Positions 1 through 12,839 of a stretch of DNA of 64,000 bases are shown one piece after another (positions within the stretch are counted from its first letter, which is position 1; each line of letters starts with the position of its first letter). The stretch lies in contig CP142454.1 in assembly GCA_038049695.1 (NCBI GenBank), positions 20,406,501 through 20,470,500 on the forward strand. The letters are read 5' to 3'. A program made the position numbers and the translations under genes. The notes under the pieces were generated by a model, which was given only the letters and a program-made list of their open reading frames with translations, was not told the origin of the DNA and searched no databases. This DNA comes from Cinnamomum chago (Eukaryota > Streptophyta > Magnoliopsida > Laurales > Lauraceae).

Positions 1-870
1 GGGTCCTGTTTTGCTTAAAACCATCACTGACCCTGAATGCCCTGTTTCTTAAGAACATTGGCTACCACTTCAGCATCTGTAATAACATAACGAAAGTAGA
101 TTGACTTTCTTCTTACCTTATCATAAGATTCAACTGCCACATTCACATGATCCATGGGGCATTTAGCAGCCCACTACACATCTGAATGTGCAAACAGAAT
201 ATCCTTCAGTAATCAGGTCGTGAGGCTACAGCTTTATCGTCTACTTAGGCCTACTTGAGTTGCTGAGTCAGGTTTCCCTAGTTCTGTCAAAGAAGTCAGT
301 GGCAGTTGCTTCCTGCCACCTGCAGTTGTTAAGAGCACAGGGAGCCGAGCCACAAATGCACTATCACCAAGCTACTTATTATTCCAAAGAGATCTTGATC
401 CATCCCAAACTTTGGTGTAGATACCAGCAATACCTTGCCAAACACCTGTCTCAATCAGTTGCAACATCAAAACTACTGATCATTATAAGTGATATTTTGA
501 CCGACACCCTACTCAACCACTATGTTCCTCATTTGAACGCAATGTGACATTTTATAATCCAATTATTGAATTATGTTATATTTAATATCTAGCTGATGGC
601 TGAGGATCTGATAAAATCATTGTTTGTTTATTCCATTGTTCTCTACCTTGTTCTTTCGTCAAATTGAATCAAGTCAATAAATTTTGAATATATTTCACAT
701 TTTTTAATTTGGTTTAGTTTGTGCCTTGCATCAATTAACCACATGGAACTTATGGATGTGGAACTGTATTTTGACATCTAAGCTCCTTCTGTCTGGTCAT
801 ATTTTCACTTTTCATGCTTTGATTGCATCCAGCATTCTAAATGATTACGTCTCTTGTTTGCATTATCCAG
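1..870 (+). other. Intron of SSRP1 upstream of the first visible exon
   Basis: The interval ends in a polypyrimidine stretch and an acceptor CAG at 868-870, followed in frame by the GNMLTFLVG coding block. No earlier SSRP1 exon (for example the NWGEVDLNG block expected just before) can be read here. Short open frames on both strands match no family I recognise. Confidence 0.7.
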
Positions 871-1067
871 GGAACATGCTGACTTTCCTAGTAGGTTCAA
901 AGCAAGCATTTGAAGTATCTTTGGCAGATGTATCACAAACGCAGCTCCAAGGAAAAAATGAGGTTGTCTTGGAGTTTCATGTTGATGACACAACCGGGGC
1001 GAATGAGGTTTGCTTCTTTTTTTTTCCCCCTTTTTCACATATTTCTCACATGAGCTACTTGCAAAGG

Positions 1068-1150
<83 letters not shown>

Positions 1151-2393
1151 TATTTCTCTAGGGTCATGCACTGCTAAGAGATACCTCTCACAGATTGCAT
1201 GAGAAGTAACTATTTTGCCAGTACATGGCACCCCTTATGACAAATCCAACCCTCCACACTCACTAATGCCCAATGAATTAGAACTCATCCTAATTTGACA
1301 GTAAACCTGAATTATCCTCACCTCTGGATTAAAATTTCACAAAAACCTAAGAAACCGTTAAACTGAAGGCCCCTAAATGAGTGGTTTTGATGATCTGATT
1401 GAGATGTTCTTTGCCCACAATCATATCCACAATAAGACATGTCCATCAGACTATCTTCCCATGGTTCGCATGCATCCCAGTGGGCCCTACGAGGGCCTTA
1501 GAGTTTTACCTCATGCAATCCGTGAGAGGTACCTCTTAGCAGAACATTATATACACACACACTCTCATCCCTTGCTAGCCTCTTTTTTTTTTTTTGGCTA
1601 TTCCCTATTCCTGTTTAAGTCCATTGAAAAGCTAAATGGTTCGTGCTTGTAGTAATCTTTTTCATCACATGCTGACAAATGTCAAAAAAAAAAATTGTTG
1701 TAACATCCTTGATGGTCATTATGTATGCTGCAAATCTGGCTTTACCATGTTTAATATTTTACTTCCTGTTTTGCTTTAATCTTCTCTCACAGGAATTGGG
1801 TTTTTAGTAATCAATTTTCGGTTGTGACCACAGAAAGATTCCTTGATGGAGTTAAGTTTCCACATTCCTAATTCCAATACACTATTTGTTGGTGATGAAA
1901 CTCGTTCTCCAGCTCAGGTGAATTCTTAATTTGGTATGCTTATCTATCTGTCATTATGGTACTAACATTACTGTATTAACTTATATATTGCAAGGTTTTT
2001 CGAGACAAAATTATGTCTATGGCTGATGTTGGTCCTTCAGGTGAAGAAGCTGTTGTTATGTTTGAGGGTATTGCAATCCTTACGCCTAGGTATATACTGG
2101 ATACTGCCTAACTGAGCTGTCTCTTTGGATGGATTTGTATTCTGACATCTTGAAAATCCCCTATGGAGCTGCATCTGGGACTAGAAATCTAACACATGAA
2201 CTACCTTTCTTTTCAGAGGGCGGCATACTGTTGAACTTCATTTTTCATTCTTGAGACTACAAGGACAGGCTAATGATTTCAAAATTCAATATAGCAGCGT
2301 CGTTCGCCTTTTTCTACTGCCCAAGGTTCTCCCTCAGCTTTTTGAATGTCTAAGTTGATAGTGAATAGGACCTCTTAATCAACTTTTTTCACA

Positions 2394-2435
<42 letters not shown>

Positions 2436-2842
2436 GTGCACGTGCGCACACTACAATTTCAATGGTAATAGTTCATCCTATTTTACAGTAATGTGCTTCA
2501 GGTATGAAACTTTCATTGTTTTGAGTCTCACACTTGCATTTCATTATCATTGATGCAGTCTAATCAACCACATACATTAGTTGTTGTGACTCTTGACCCA
2601 CCTATACGTAAAGGCCAGACTTTGTACCCACATATTGTTTTGCAGGTATCATTAGACAATCCTTTTGCCTCTGCAATTATATTATTTGCTTTTGGTAGGC
2701 ATACAGTGTATCACATTTGATCTTCTGTCTTGTTAAGTTTGAAACAGATTTTGTAGTTGAAAGTACTCTGACAATTAATGAAGAACTTTTGAATACAAAA
2801 TACAAGGACAGGTTAGAAGCATCATATAAGGTAATGATTATT

Positions 2843-2882
<40 letters not shown>

Positions 2883-5800
2883 TAAACTCTGAATGCTATT
2901 TAATCTCTGTGCAGATGGACCTCTGTCAATTTAGCTGCAATCAGTTCTAGAATATTTGAAAGCTATATCTCTGGAGCATGTAATCATATCAGTTTAGATG
3001 TAATTAGTTATAGAATAAATGAAGGTCTAATTGAGGCTATCTGACCAATTGTTGGAAGTGAATGATAACTGTTCACTAGAATCGCCTTTTGAAGGATTGA
3101 TCAGGAAATTTTGAAGGACTGAACCTGCATTTCCAAAGACTGACACAGATAAAATAAATGATAAATGGCATAATTTAGTTCTTTTTTTCTTGCATTCTTC
3201 CCTTAGGAGACATGATAACTTGAAGTTGATATCTGGCTAAATTCACATGCAAAATATAATGACACAATGTGTGCCTGTTTTTATTATTATCTAAACTTCT
3301 ATACAACAGAGAATCAATTGATTCCCTTCTGCTCTCATTGGATCATAAACGTTTGTTAAACGTTTCTCGGAAATGCGTTTTAAGTTTGTTTTTTAATTCA
3401 TTGTGTCGGTGGCTTAGGTTTTAGATGGCATAGAGATCCGGTAGAATGTGATTTTTTAGCTGTGCTCTGCCTTCTTCATTTCGTGTTTTTTCTTTTCTTT
3501 TTTGACATATCTTTATCAGTTTCTTAAGCTTCTGACCTTAAACTTGTGGGTAAGCCATCCAGGGAGGAAAGAACAAAGACCAGAAAAAAAAAAAGGACTT
3601 GCATCATTGCTAAGTTTCAGTCAGCTGCCATTAATTTCTTTTAGTAATATGTTTGTTCTCATACATGCAATTCATTGGACTTGGGTTAATCTATGACCTT
3701 CAACATTATTGTGGCTTCTTGAGCGATTGATGTCTACTTGTCAAGCACTAATCATATTGCATTGATGGTTCATATGTGCGCATCACTTAGATTGAATTTT
3801 CTGTGCATCTTCAGGGGTTAATTCATGAAGTCTTCACTTCAATATTGCGTGGATTATCTGGTGCCAAAGTTACAAGGCCAGGAAAATTCCGTAGTTGTCA
3901 AGATGGCTATGCGGTAAAGTCTTCATTGAAAGCTGAAGATGGAGTTCTATATCCCCTTGAAAAGAGCTTTTTCTTTCTACCCAAGCCTCCTACCCTTATT
4001 CTTTATGAAGAGGTATCATTGTGTTTGTAAATGCAATCAGTAATTTTTTTTAAAGCAATCAATATTGTGCTATTAACTTTTCCTGATATGATGACATAGA
4101 GTATATAGGGTGGATGCATTGGTTGTGATGGACCTCATTTACTCAACTAAATTTCTTGTAGATTGATTATGTTGAGTTTGAGAGTCATGGTGCTGGAGTC
4201 AGCATGTCATCTCACTATTTTGATCTTCTTGTAAGACTGAAAAATGAGCAAGAACATCTGTTTCGTAATATCCAGAGGAATGAATATCATAACCTTTATG
4301 CTTTCATCAGGTAGGTGACACTGAAAATGAGCATTTTTAGCAAGAATGTTACTTCTGTCAATGTCCTAATAAAAGAGTATCCAACTTTGGCTCCTTGCAG
4401 TGGAAAGGGTTTGAAAATCATGAATCTTGCAGAAGGGCAGACTACAGATAGTGTTGCTGATGTTCTTCAGAATGATGATGACGATGCTGTTGACCCACAT
4501 CTTGAGAGAATAAAAAATGAAGCTGGTGGTGAGGAAAGTGATGAAGAGGTAGTGTTGCTCGCTGACTATTGTTTCTGTTCTTCACCTTGCATTGAGACCT
4601 TTTATCTTGACTTTTATTGACTGTCTCAATTTCTGTAGGATGAAGATTTTGTTGCAGAGAAGGATGATGGAGGATCACCTACCGATGATTCTGGAGAAGA
4701 GGAATCAGATGCCAGTGAAAGTGGAGATGACAAAGACGTAATTTTGACTTCACTTTTCCCTTTTATCTCTTTGTCCTTAATGTTATATTGAAAATTTCTA
4801 AATTTTGCATGGGACCAGACTGGGTCTATCCTAATTTGGGCTGGATCCAACTGAGAATTTTAGTCCATGGACTGGGATTCGTCCTCAGCATTCATTCTCA
4901 ATTGTTTGTCCAGGCTATCTCCATCTGAAGGCCTGACAAGATGTCTTCAATCTTCCTGGTACAATCTATCTAAACATTTGTTCCTAGGCCCCGGCATCTG
5001 TCTGCATGCCTTGACTGGGTCCAAATTCTCAGATAGAGAACCAGGTTTCATTCCATCTGCTTACTTCACTGGCCTGGACAGGCTTCTGGCTGCCAGCATG
5101 TGAGCGTGTGTGTGTGTGTGTGGCTGCCAGCATGGGAGCAATTTATGGACATTCTCATTAATCTTCTTCTGCCCCTTTCAGAAGCCAGCGAAAAAAGAAG
5201 CGAAGAAAGAAGCTGCTCCTAAGTCATCTTCCTCTAAGAGAAAACCCAAGGATGGTGATGAAGATGGTTCAAAAAAGAGAAAACCCAAAAAGAAAAAGGA
5301 TCCTAATGCACCTAAGAGAGCTATGTCTGGTTTCATGTTTTTCTCACAAACTGAGAGAGAAGTAAGTTGTTCTTTGGTACACAACACCAGATTTTGCTGC
5401 CTGCTAACATTAATCTGACTACAAAAATTTATACTGTTGCTAATCAATATTAAAATTGAGAAATTTCATTGTACAGTGATACTATTTAACCAGTTCTGTG
5501 TTCTTTTTATTTAATTTTTCATATCAGTAAATTTGATCAAATTTTTGTATTCTAACCTTGGCGGGATCATTGGGTTTTCTCCCTATCTACTGAACCTTTT
5601 GTTTTCTCATTGTTTGTGTCCTACCTTAAAGTTTCATGACAACATTCAAGTTATTAACTTATTATGGCTGTATGCTTGCAGAATCTAAAGAGAGACACTC
5701 CTGGATTGTCGTTTACTGATGTAGGAAGGGCTCTTGGAGAGAGGTGGAAGAAAATGACAGGCATGTGTCTTTTAACGTGCGCTTTTACTTTGATTTGCAC

Positions 5801-7453
5801 CAGTGGTAATAGGACAGTGGGACTAAAACACTACTAATTGTGCAAATGCATAAATATAGCCAATACGAGCAGATCCTCGGTAGAAACAGATGATGTATGC
5901 ATGCATGTATTTGCAGTGTTCTGCACATTTTCAAATGGTTATGGGTAGTGCAAGTTGACCATTTGTAGGTGTCCATGTGTATCTGATTGTCATTGTCCCT
6001 GTTGGATCATGCATAAGCATTATTATGATTACAGATAGTCTAATTTTTAAATCGTGCATGTTGCTTCTTTTTAGGTTTACATGGTTACATATATGTCATC
6101 CATTTTGGAACACGTATGCATAAACTAGATACAAGGTTTATATGGTGGAGTTTGTATATGTACTTGAACTATATAGATTGAGGGTGTATTTTTGGACAAT
6201 TAATAACACACTCTGGATTTTGTAAATATATATCCATTTGATGAAATTGGGTACTGTAAGAGAGGAATTTAGTGCATAACATATTCACTTTTTAAGGATT
6301 ACTTTAGAAAATAAAATAAAAAAAGCTTTGAAGTTTGAAGTATGGCTTTAAGATTGAAAGATGTAAGCAGAGGAACTATTGCCAACTGAGTGATAACTCA
6401 ATTTCAAACAGTCAATCTCCTGTGTCTGCTATTTCATTCATGAAGGGTCTCACTTTCCCATGCTTCTAAGTTGGTCTTCCATCTTAAATTAAGTTTTGAC
6501 TTGGTTGACCTCTGATTGGTGAACAAAATTGAACATCCAAGGAGCAGCACAGGGAATGACCCTTGATGGCCTCATGGGAGGTCAGGACATTTAAGGGTAT
6601 GTGAGGATTTGCTACCTTTATAAGCAGAAAGGATCAAATAGTTACATAGGAAAGTGTTGATTGGTTCAGAAAGCAATACATATCAGTTCTGAGAGCATTT
6701 TTTTTTTTTTTTGCCAAAAAAATATGGGGAAAAAATCCAAAAATTGATAAATACTAGAAAATGTCATAGTTGGTGATTCTAGGTATTTATTGGACCCTCT
6801 ATGCAAGTCCTTTATCACCGAATCTGTTAGGGTTCAGTTGTTTCATTCCGATAGAGGTCAAAATTTATACAAATAGACATCAATTTGACACAGCTTGAGT
6901 TAGTAGGTCCATCGGATTGTTAACCCTAAGGTTTTGATGATAAAAACAATAGACAAAAGAATATAATGGACTGGACACTGATTCTCACATTACCATTACA
7001 ATTTTGATCTCCCCCCCCCCCCCCCCTGCTGTGATCATACATATCAGCAATGACACGTGCATTGTGTTGCATACACAATAAGAGACATCCTTACACCACA
7101 GTAAACAAAACTAACATCTGCAAGAACATGTTATCGATTCCTATCATAATTTTTTACTTGCCTTAAAGTGTATACAGTCAGGTATCTGAATCATTCTGGG
7201 AGCTTGACTCTGGTTAACACTATGGGTCATTTTCAGTTTTTCACATACATTCTTGACCCTTCTTTTTTTTTTTTTGTGTGTGTGTGTGTTCCTCTTTATA
7301 TTGTTTTATATGTTACGTCTTCATGCAGCTGAGGAGAAAGAGCCATTTGAATCAATGGCTAGGGCTGATCAAAAGCGCTACAAAGAAGCCATGGCTGGTT
7401 ATAAAAGTGGTCCAGCAAACATAGATTCAGGAAATGAATCGGATAGTAAGTAA
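871..7453 (+). CDS. SSRP1: SSRP1, HMG-box subunit of the FACT histone chaperone (3' part, 13 exons)
   Basis: SSRP1 pairs with SPT16 in FACT, which loosens and rebuilds nucleosomes during transcription and replication in the nucleus. Coding exons: 871-1007, 1834-1917, 1995-2089, 2217-2325, 2559-2645, 2738-2830, 3815-4012, 4162-4310, 4401-4548, 4639-4737, 5182-5361, 5682-5760, 7329-7453 (TAA 7451-7453). Joined, they give 527 residues in one open frame; the first codon is completed by one base of an upstream exon. Plant SSRP1 is about 640 residues, so roughly 115 N-terminal residues are missing; I found no coding match in 1-870. In the in-window numbering: the structure-specific-recognition/PH-like core at about 1-330 (with [16 protein letters not shown] and [18 protein letters not shown]), an acidic stretch at about 340-400 ([20 protein letters not shown]), a basic linker at 401-440, one HMG box at about 440-512 ([24 protein letters not shown]), and the tail GNESDSK. 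Intron 12 uses a GC donor. Identity is near certain. Confidence 0.97.
1071..1150. repeat. Compound (CT)n(CA)n microsatellite in SSRP1 intron
   Basis: About 28 CT units run directly into about 12 CA units, 63 bases after the exon that ends at 1007. It lies at the outer edge of the left arm of an inverted repeat whose right arm also ends in a short (CA)n tract. Confidence 0.95.
1171..1542. repeat. Foldback inverted repeat in SSRP1 intron (possible MITE)
   Basis: Left arm 1171-1203 and right arm 1510-1542 are reverse complements at 31 of 33 positions (left arm begins CTGCTAAGAGATACC). The right arm contains the palindrome AGAGGTACCTCT. Both arms are flanked outward by CA-rich tracts (1127-1150; 1551-1562). 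The spacer between the arms is about 306 bp without coding content. No clean target-site duplication was found, so element type is unassigned. Confidence 0.7.
2397..2432. repeat. (CT)n microsatellite in SSRP1 intron 4
   Basis: Eighteen CT units downstream of the exon ending at 2325. Confidence 0.95.
2844..2876. repeat. (CT)n microsatellite in SSRP1 intron 6
   Basis: About 16 CT units, starting 13 bases after the donor of the exon ending at 2830. The remainder of this 984-base intron (to 3814) shows nothing else recognisable. Confidence 0.9.
5761..7328 (+). other. GC-AG intron 12 of SSRP1
   Basis: The exon ends ATG ACA G at 5760 and the intron starts GCATGT, not GT. It ends TCATGCAG at 7328, and the next exon starts CT GAG GAG AAA GAG. 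Joining gives M-T-A-E-E-K-E-P, which matches the conserved end of the HMG box. The nearest GT donor (5764) would create a stop codon at the junction. The 1,568-base intron also holds a C16 run (7011-7026) and no other recognised element. Confidence 0.85.
7011..7026. repeat. Poly-C run (C16)
   Basis: Sixteen consecutive C on the + strand within SSRP1 intron 12. Confidence 0.9.
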
Positions 7454-7739
7454 TGTGGCGACACTAAAGTCTGTTCTGGCTTGATGTGCTATTTTTTTTT
7501 TTTCAATTGTGAATCTATTTATACCACTCATTCCTAAAGTGACCCCTTTTGATAAGTGAGAATATTTTCCAATCAAACCCCCATTTTCACTTGATTGCAA
7601 TATTGCAATTATTTTTTTTCATTCCTGAGAGCCCATATCGGTTGGAATTTTGTAAGTTTGTTTAGAATTTATGGCATCTATTTAATAATGCAAGCACAAT
7701 TATCTTTAATATTTGCAAACCTCTTAGTTTATATCCTTA

Positions 7740-8095
7740 CTTAGTAGGGACGCGGGCAAGGCCAGCCTGGCCAGTTTTGGATCTTACAATTTAGTACTTG
7801 GTCGGGCCTGGTCTAAAATTTGAGCCTGTTTAATATTTGGGCTGGGGTTGAATTAAACGATGGACAGCCTGAACAAGATTGGTTGAAAACATAGTGTGTT
7901 CCTGCCTGGACTGAACAACTAAATGGGCAGCCTCAGACCTGACATATTTGAGGCGGGCCAATCTTGGGCCAGGCACTTACGGCCTGTGTCAGACTTCAGC
8001 CAGATATGTGCCTGTGTTTCTAATCTGGTCGATCCTGGATATGCCTCAGCTTGGACCGACCCAGCCCACAAATATCCCTACTTCTTACGCAGGAA
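7740..8095. repeat. Dispersed GGGCC-rich repeat, hAT-MITE-like
   Basis: The block carries alternating GGCC, GGGCC and GGCCAGG motifs. It starts AGTAGGGACGCGGGC and ends with the partial inverse GCCCACAAATATCCCTACT. A related block lies at 39690-40035, sharing the run GCCTRTTTAATATTTGG and the same alternation of GGGCC words. It has no coding potential. Assignment to hAT-type MITEs is inferred from end structure only. Confidence 0.45.
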
Positions 8096-8099
8096 TTAG

Positions 8100-11030
8100 T
8101 GGAAATGAAATCATCTTATGTGTCAAGATATTGGAAATTATGAGCAGGACTCATTCCATCATGTTATCATATTCTTGTCCACTGAATTCTGATGAAGAGC
8201 CCAGAGTGGTTGATCAATAAGAATTCACATGGAACGTACAGGAGGCTTGTGCATTTGCTGACCCTTCGGATGAAGAGCCCAGAAATGCACCTTTTTCACT
8301 CATCTTGTGCCATGAATGAGAGAGTAAGGACATGAAAACAACCCAGCTCAACTCGTGTATACGTTTTACCTCCCTCCCCATGGCCATGGAACAAGAACTC
8401 ACGAGTCAAGTGTTGATAATTCTATTCCCCAGAGGCTTTTTTGCTGTTCCTCAATTGTTGGGGATGAAAATGGATCGCTCAATCCTTAGGAGGATCTCAT
8501 TAGAAAATCCTATGAAAATCCCAGGAGGACTCATTTCCATAATTTGGGTACGGTTTGAAGTCTGCTTTTTGGACCCAAGTAAATCCGGGTCCAGTTTCAA
8601 GTCCATATGTCTCCTGCAAAACCGATGGGCCTGGTGCAGTTGCTGACCTAAGATTTTCATTTAAGGAGGGTGGGTGTCACAGACCCAAACAGGTAGTTGG
8701 GTTTGGGGAAATACTTGTGATCTTCGTGTGGGTCTTGGGGGCGGATCCAAGATTTTCATGTGGACTTTCGAAGCGGAACCAAAATTCTCGCATGTTTTTC
8801 GAAAGTCGATCGAGGTCCGTCGGGGTTGACTGTCCCGAAAACTTGTATGTAGGTCCGTCCCTACCCAGTGGCCACCTGGCCCACTCTATGATAAATATAA
8901 TCCACTCTCACTCACTACCGTGAATTAACACTCGGTCAATTTAACCGTCATCCAAGTTTTGCAGGCCATTTGATTGAATGTATAGATGTTATATCATATT
9001 TTATTTTTAATTTAATAGATAGACTTTGGATAATTTTGAGGGCCTCAAAAGTATATAATCTTCCATGGGATCCAAACTGTACCTCCCATGATCAGTCCAT
9101 GGGCTGGACTGTTCCAACGCGGACTCACAGCCCGGCCTGTATTCAAAATGACTCATCCATGTAAAAGGTATATTGCATGAGTATCTGGGTCCGTATCCAG
9201 GACCTTTATCTATTTTGAGGTGTGGGTTCGGGCTTCAAATTTTAAATCCATGGCCGCATGACCTGGTCCAGGTTAGATTTCAGCTTATATTGAATTGGGT
9301 TCCCTGGCTCCATGTACTCCATGGAATCCATCCCCAAAAACCCCCCTCCACCACCCCCTCCCCCACCCCCCCCCCCCCCTTCCCACGACCCTATTTCACA
9401 TCAGTCTTTGACATGAGTCCAGCATTCAATCCTGTCCCAACACATGTCACTATGTTATCCCACGCCTTCTCCCAAATTAATTGCATATATGTGAGTGCTT
9501 GTTAGAAGGCTTTAAGAGATGAAGTGCTTGTTAGAAGGCTTTAAGAGATGAAAAAGAGAGCTGAAATGAAAATCATATTTCCTTTTGTGGTGGACCATTT
9601 GCATGAGAGAGCGTGTGTGAAAGAGAAAGGAGCACCAATAATGATCTTGTCAAATATCTTAATAATTCAGTCTTAGTCCAGTTACAGGAGCATGAAGCAT
9701 GAAGGAAGTTGGGTAGGGACTATTCTGTTCCCCCTCAAGCCTTCCTTCCATTAATACCATTTTTCCCATTCCAATCAATACAGATCGTTGATCACATCCA
9801 CAAGGATAGAAAGTAATTTCTGTCCATCCATTGTATTAAGATCGATCCATTTGAAGGTCTTTCAATTATCAGGTCATTGTGATTCCTAAACCACAACTAT
9901 TGGTAATAGTAAAACCTGATGACTGATTGATTGATAATTGAACCTTGCCAAAAGATAAAAAGAAAAAAAAAGATGGAAAGGTAAGGATTTGCTTTCTATG
10001 AGCCCCCCTGTAATATATACAGCAAGGGATTTGGTTTCATAAGACAAAAGGTGAGCAATCATTTCTCATCAAATGTATTTATGTTCAATATTCTTCACCT
10101 TTGATCATTCACCCTCGACCTCTTTCAAGGATCTTTTTCTTTTGCAATTAAACCCTATAACTACAATAGGAGGCAAACAAATGAGATCTAAACTATATGA
10201 AGTACTTCAAAAAGAGTGAACATCTGCATTGCTCATTAATAGTTCTGATATGATCTTAGATTCTATAGCTTATAACATCCAATCAAGCCAATGGTTTCAA
10301 ACCGAACTACCTTTCCAAAAGCAGTAGACCTTCCATGATTTGGATCCTTTCAGAATAGTTTCAGGGAGTCACGACTTCTTTATTGTGCCGCATCATTGTA
10401 TCATTTTGACTACATGGTTTTTTTTTTTTTTTTATGTACCTAGCTTAGAGGGGGCTGAACCGAGCCCTCTAGTAAAGAAAGTAGATCACATATGAGGTGA
10501 GAGGATCCTCAGATTAGGGAAGTAGATCTTGAGAGAGGTAGCCCACCCTTTTAAATCCTTAGCAGTCAAGTAAGAAGGACACCTCTTACCACATGATATT
10601 CATGTTATAAGATAGATATGGATTAGAAACAGAGCAGATTCTCCAAGCACTTGATTATTATATACCTACACGGGGGAAAAGTAGGTGCTGCTTTTTCAGT
10701 CGAAAGAAGCACACACATTCCATCCGGTTTAATGGTTTTGGGTCTGGAATGGAAAAGAAAGGGCCTACCAAACCTGAGATTGCTTTTCTTGGGAAAGAAA
10801 AAGTATTAAAACAAAAGTCGGGCCACTAACCAGTTAAGAACCAAGTAACATAACATCAAGTGCTTGTCGATGTGGACAGCTTCACTGACATTTCCCATGG
10901 GGTAGTGTATAGAGCCATGAATGGAGATATTATTCATGCCTTTAAACTTTTATTTGTTCATGGATTGATGTGTCCCATCCTCTTGCTGCTAAATCCACTT
11001 ATGAGAGTAAATTGTATATTTTAGTTACGC
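8100..11030. other. Gene-free spacer
   Basis: I see no conserved protein and no RNA gene. Contents: a repeated phrase GATGAAGAGCCCAGA at about 8190 and 8270, a C-rich run near 9350-9380, a 29-base direct duplication at 9494-9551 (GTGCTTGTTAGAAGG) and a T-run near 10420. Open frames here look like chance. Confidence 0.6.
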
Positions 11031-11040
11031 CGGGAATGCC

Positions 11041-11468
11041 GGTCGGTTAGACTAGTTTCCTGCTTCAATAGGTGAACCACCTGCAAGGTTGGTTGGTTTC
11101 TTCCTTTTTTTTTTTTCCTAACCAAGGAAAAGTACATTTATTTTTCTCAACTAAGGAAAGGAATGTGGTGATTGATCTTTCAAAGTACACCAACTTTCGT
11201 GGCTACATTTGGATGAGTTAACTATTCATATTTAAAAAAAAATATCTAGACTGCCAGTTGGTTAGACTAGTTTCCTGCTTCAACAGGTGAACCACCTACA
11301 GGGTTGGTTGGTTTCTTCCTCTTATTAATTTTTTTTTTTCAAACCAAGGGAAAGTACATCTATTTTTCTCAACTAGGGAAAGGAATGTGGTGATTGATCT
11401 TCCAAAGTACACCAACTTTCGTGGCTACATTTGGATGAGTTAACTATTCATATTTAAAAAATATATAT
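11041..11468. repeat. Tandem duplication of a ~215-bp unit
   Basis: Two head-to-tail copies, about 11041-11255 and 11256-11468, share GGTTAGACTAGTTTCC, GTGAACCACCT, GGAATGTGGTGATTGATC and TTTGGATGAGTTAAC in the same order, with few substitutions and different T-run lengths. Confidence 0.9.
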
Positions 11469-11499
11469 ATCTAATTACATTTTGATTATAGATATTATA

Positions 11500-12190
11500 G
11501 TGTTGGTGGATGAATCAAGAGATGGTGTAAAAGATGGGTGAAAGATTTTGGAATTCAAGGGCTTTTAAATAAGTCGTATCAAGATAAAACATATGAATTA
11601 CAACTTCAATTAACATGTACAAAAAGGTCATGAAACTCTTATGAGATTTAAAGTTCAAGGGATACCATGAAAAGATTTATTCCAATACCTATATCGATAA
11701 CTAGTGAAGTTGGAGAGGTTGAGGTAAATGTAAAATATAAAATAACAACAAGATAGTTGAAATGAAGACTTGCTTTTGGAGTACTTTATAACCGGTGTAT
11801 ACAACTAAGGTTGAAGGAAAAGTGTTATATGACAATAATTAGACCTACTGATCTATAGAGGAGAATATTAGCCAATCAAGAAGCAAGCATATGAAAAAAA
11901 AAAAAAGGAAGTGCGTAACAGAGGTAATAATGATGAGATGGATGTGTGATAAATCTAGAAAAAATAGAATCAGAAATGAGTGCCATCAAGAGCTCCAAGG
12001 GCTAGAATCAATAGGAAGAAATTAAGAGAGGTTTTATTTTTTATATTGTTTGGACTTATCCAGCGTAGGTCGATGACGACACCTTTGAGAAATATTCTTT
12101 TTATATAGGTTAATGGCCCAATAAGAGAAAATGATAGGCCAAAGAGGATATGGATGAAAGTAATAACAATAAATATAACGAAGAACAACC
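11500..12190 (+). pseudogene. Decayed LINE polyprotein C-terminus
   Basis: With frameshifts and stops, the + strand at about 11800-12190 reads segments of the plant non-LTR element C-terminal region: RPTDLY, PIKKQ, then MMRWMCDKSRKNRIRNE (about 11930-11985), near the family consensus MLRWMCGKTRKDRIRNE. Further on are remnants of the RWFGH and GRPK-type segments (GQRGYG). 11500-11800 is AT-rich and probably the same element, but not clearly readable. Non-functional. Confidence 0.65.
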
Positions 12191-12839
12191 TATTTGAGGG
12201 TCAGATCTATTAAAATGAGATAACAAAATTCACATGGCCAACTCTAACATAGTTGGAACAATACTTTGATGATGATAATAACGTGACATGTGAAATGGGA
12301 GCTAAGCGCTCCATAGTCTACTTTTTTAGAATGCTTGTGTTGATTGAAAAAGGAAGTCTAATTGAGTAAGAAGAAGTGAAGACAAGAAACGAGAATATGG
12401 TAGATGATCCACCTCCACATCTAAGATTTGCACAATTATGTACCCCACAAAAAGCTAAGCTGGAGGGGTTCTCAGGACTCATGCTTATCAACTGCTACAA
12501 AGAGATTTTCTAATCAAAAGTAGAGTTTGGATCCCCCCACTTAAGTGGCACCAGTGAAAATATTGTACTATTTTTAAAATATTATGAAAATAAGAAATTA
12601 TCAATCTTCCATCAAACCATTACCAACAATTACCATCAAACTATCAATCTTCCAAAATTTACCATCAAACTATCTTTGGAAATTCACTTTATTTCTTATT
12701 GCCATATTTTTATTTTTCATACTATTTTAAAATAGGATGATATTATCTTATTGGTACCCTAAACTTTAGATCTATCCCACGCACATAAGATAAATAAATA
12801 AATAAATAAAAGAAAAGTAAGAAAACACATCCCCACCAG

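Noticed and set aside
1..547. Possible antisense gene fragment in the first SSRP1 intron (minus strand, ending near position 12) and a 95-residue frame on the + strand
   Set aside because: The minus-strand stretch reads plausibly for about 45 codons, but stops break it upstream and no family could be recognised; the + frame also lacks motifs. Chance remains the simplest reading.
1377..1652. 91-residue open frame within an SSRP1 intron
   Set aside because: It overlaps one arm of the foldback repeat, has no motif, and is not needed for the SSRP1 frame.
8100..9500. Cluster of open frames of 60-120 residues on both strands
   Set aside because: They overlap one another in several frames, lack introns with good splice signals and have no recognisable domain.
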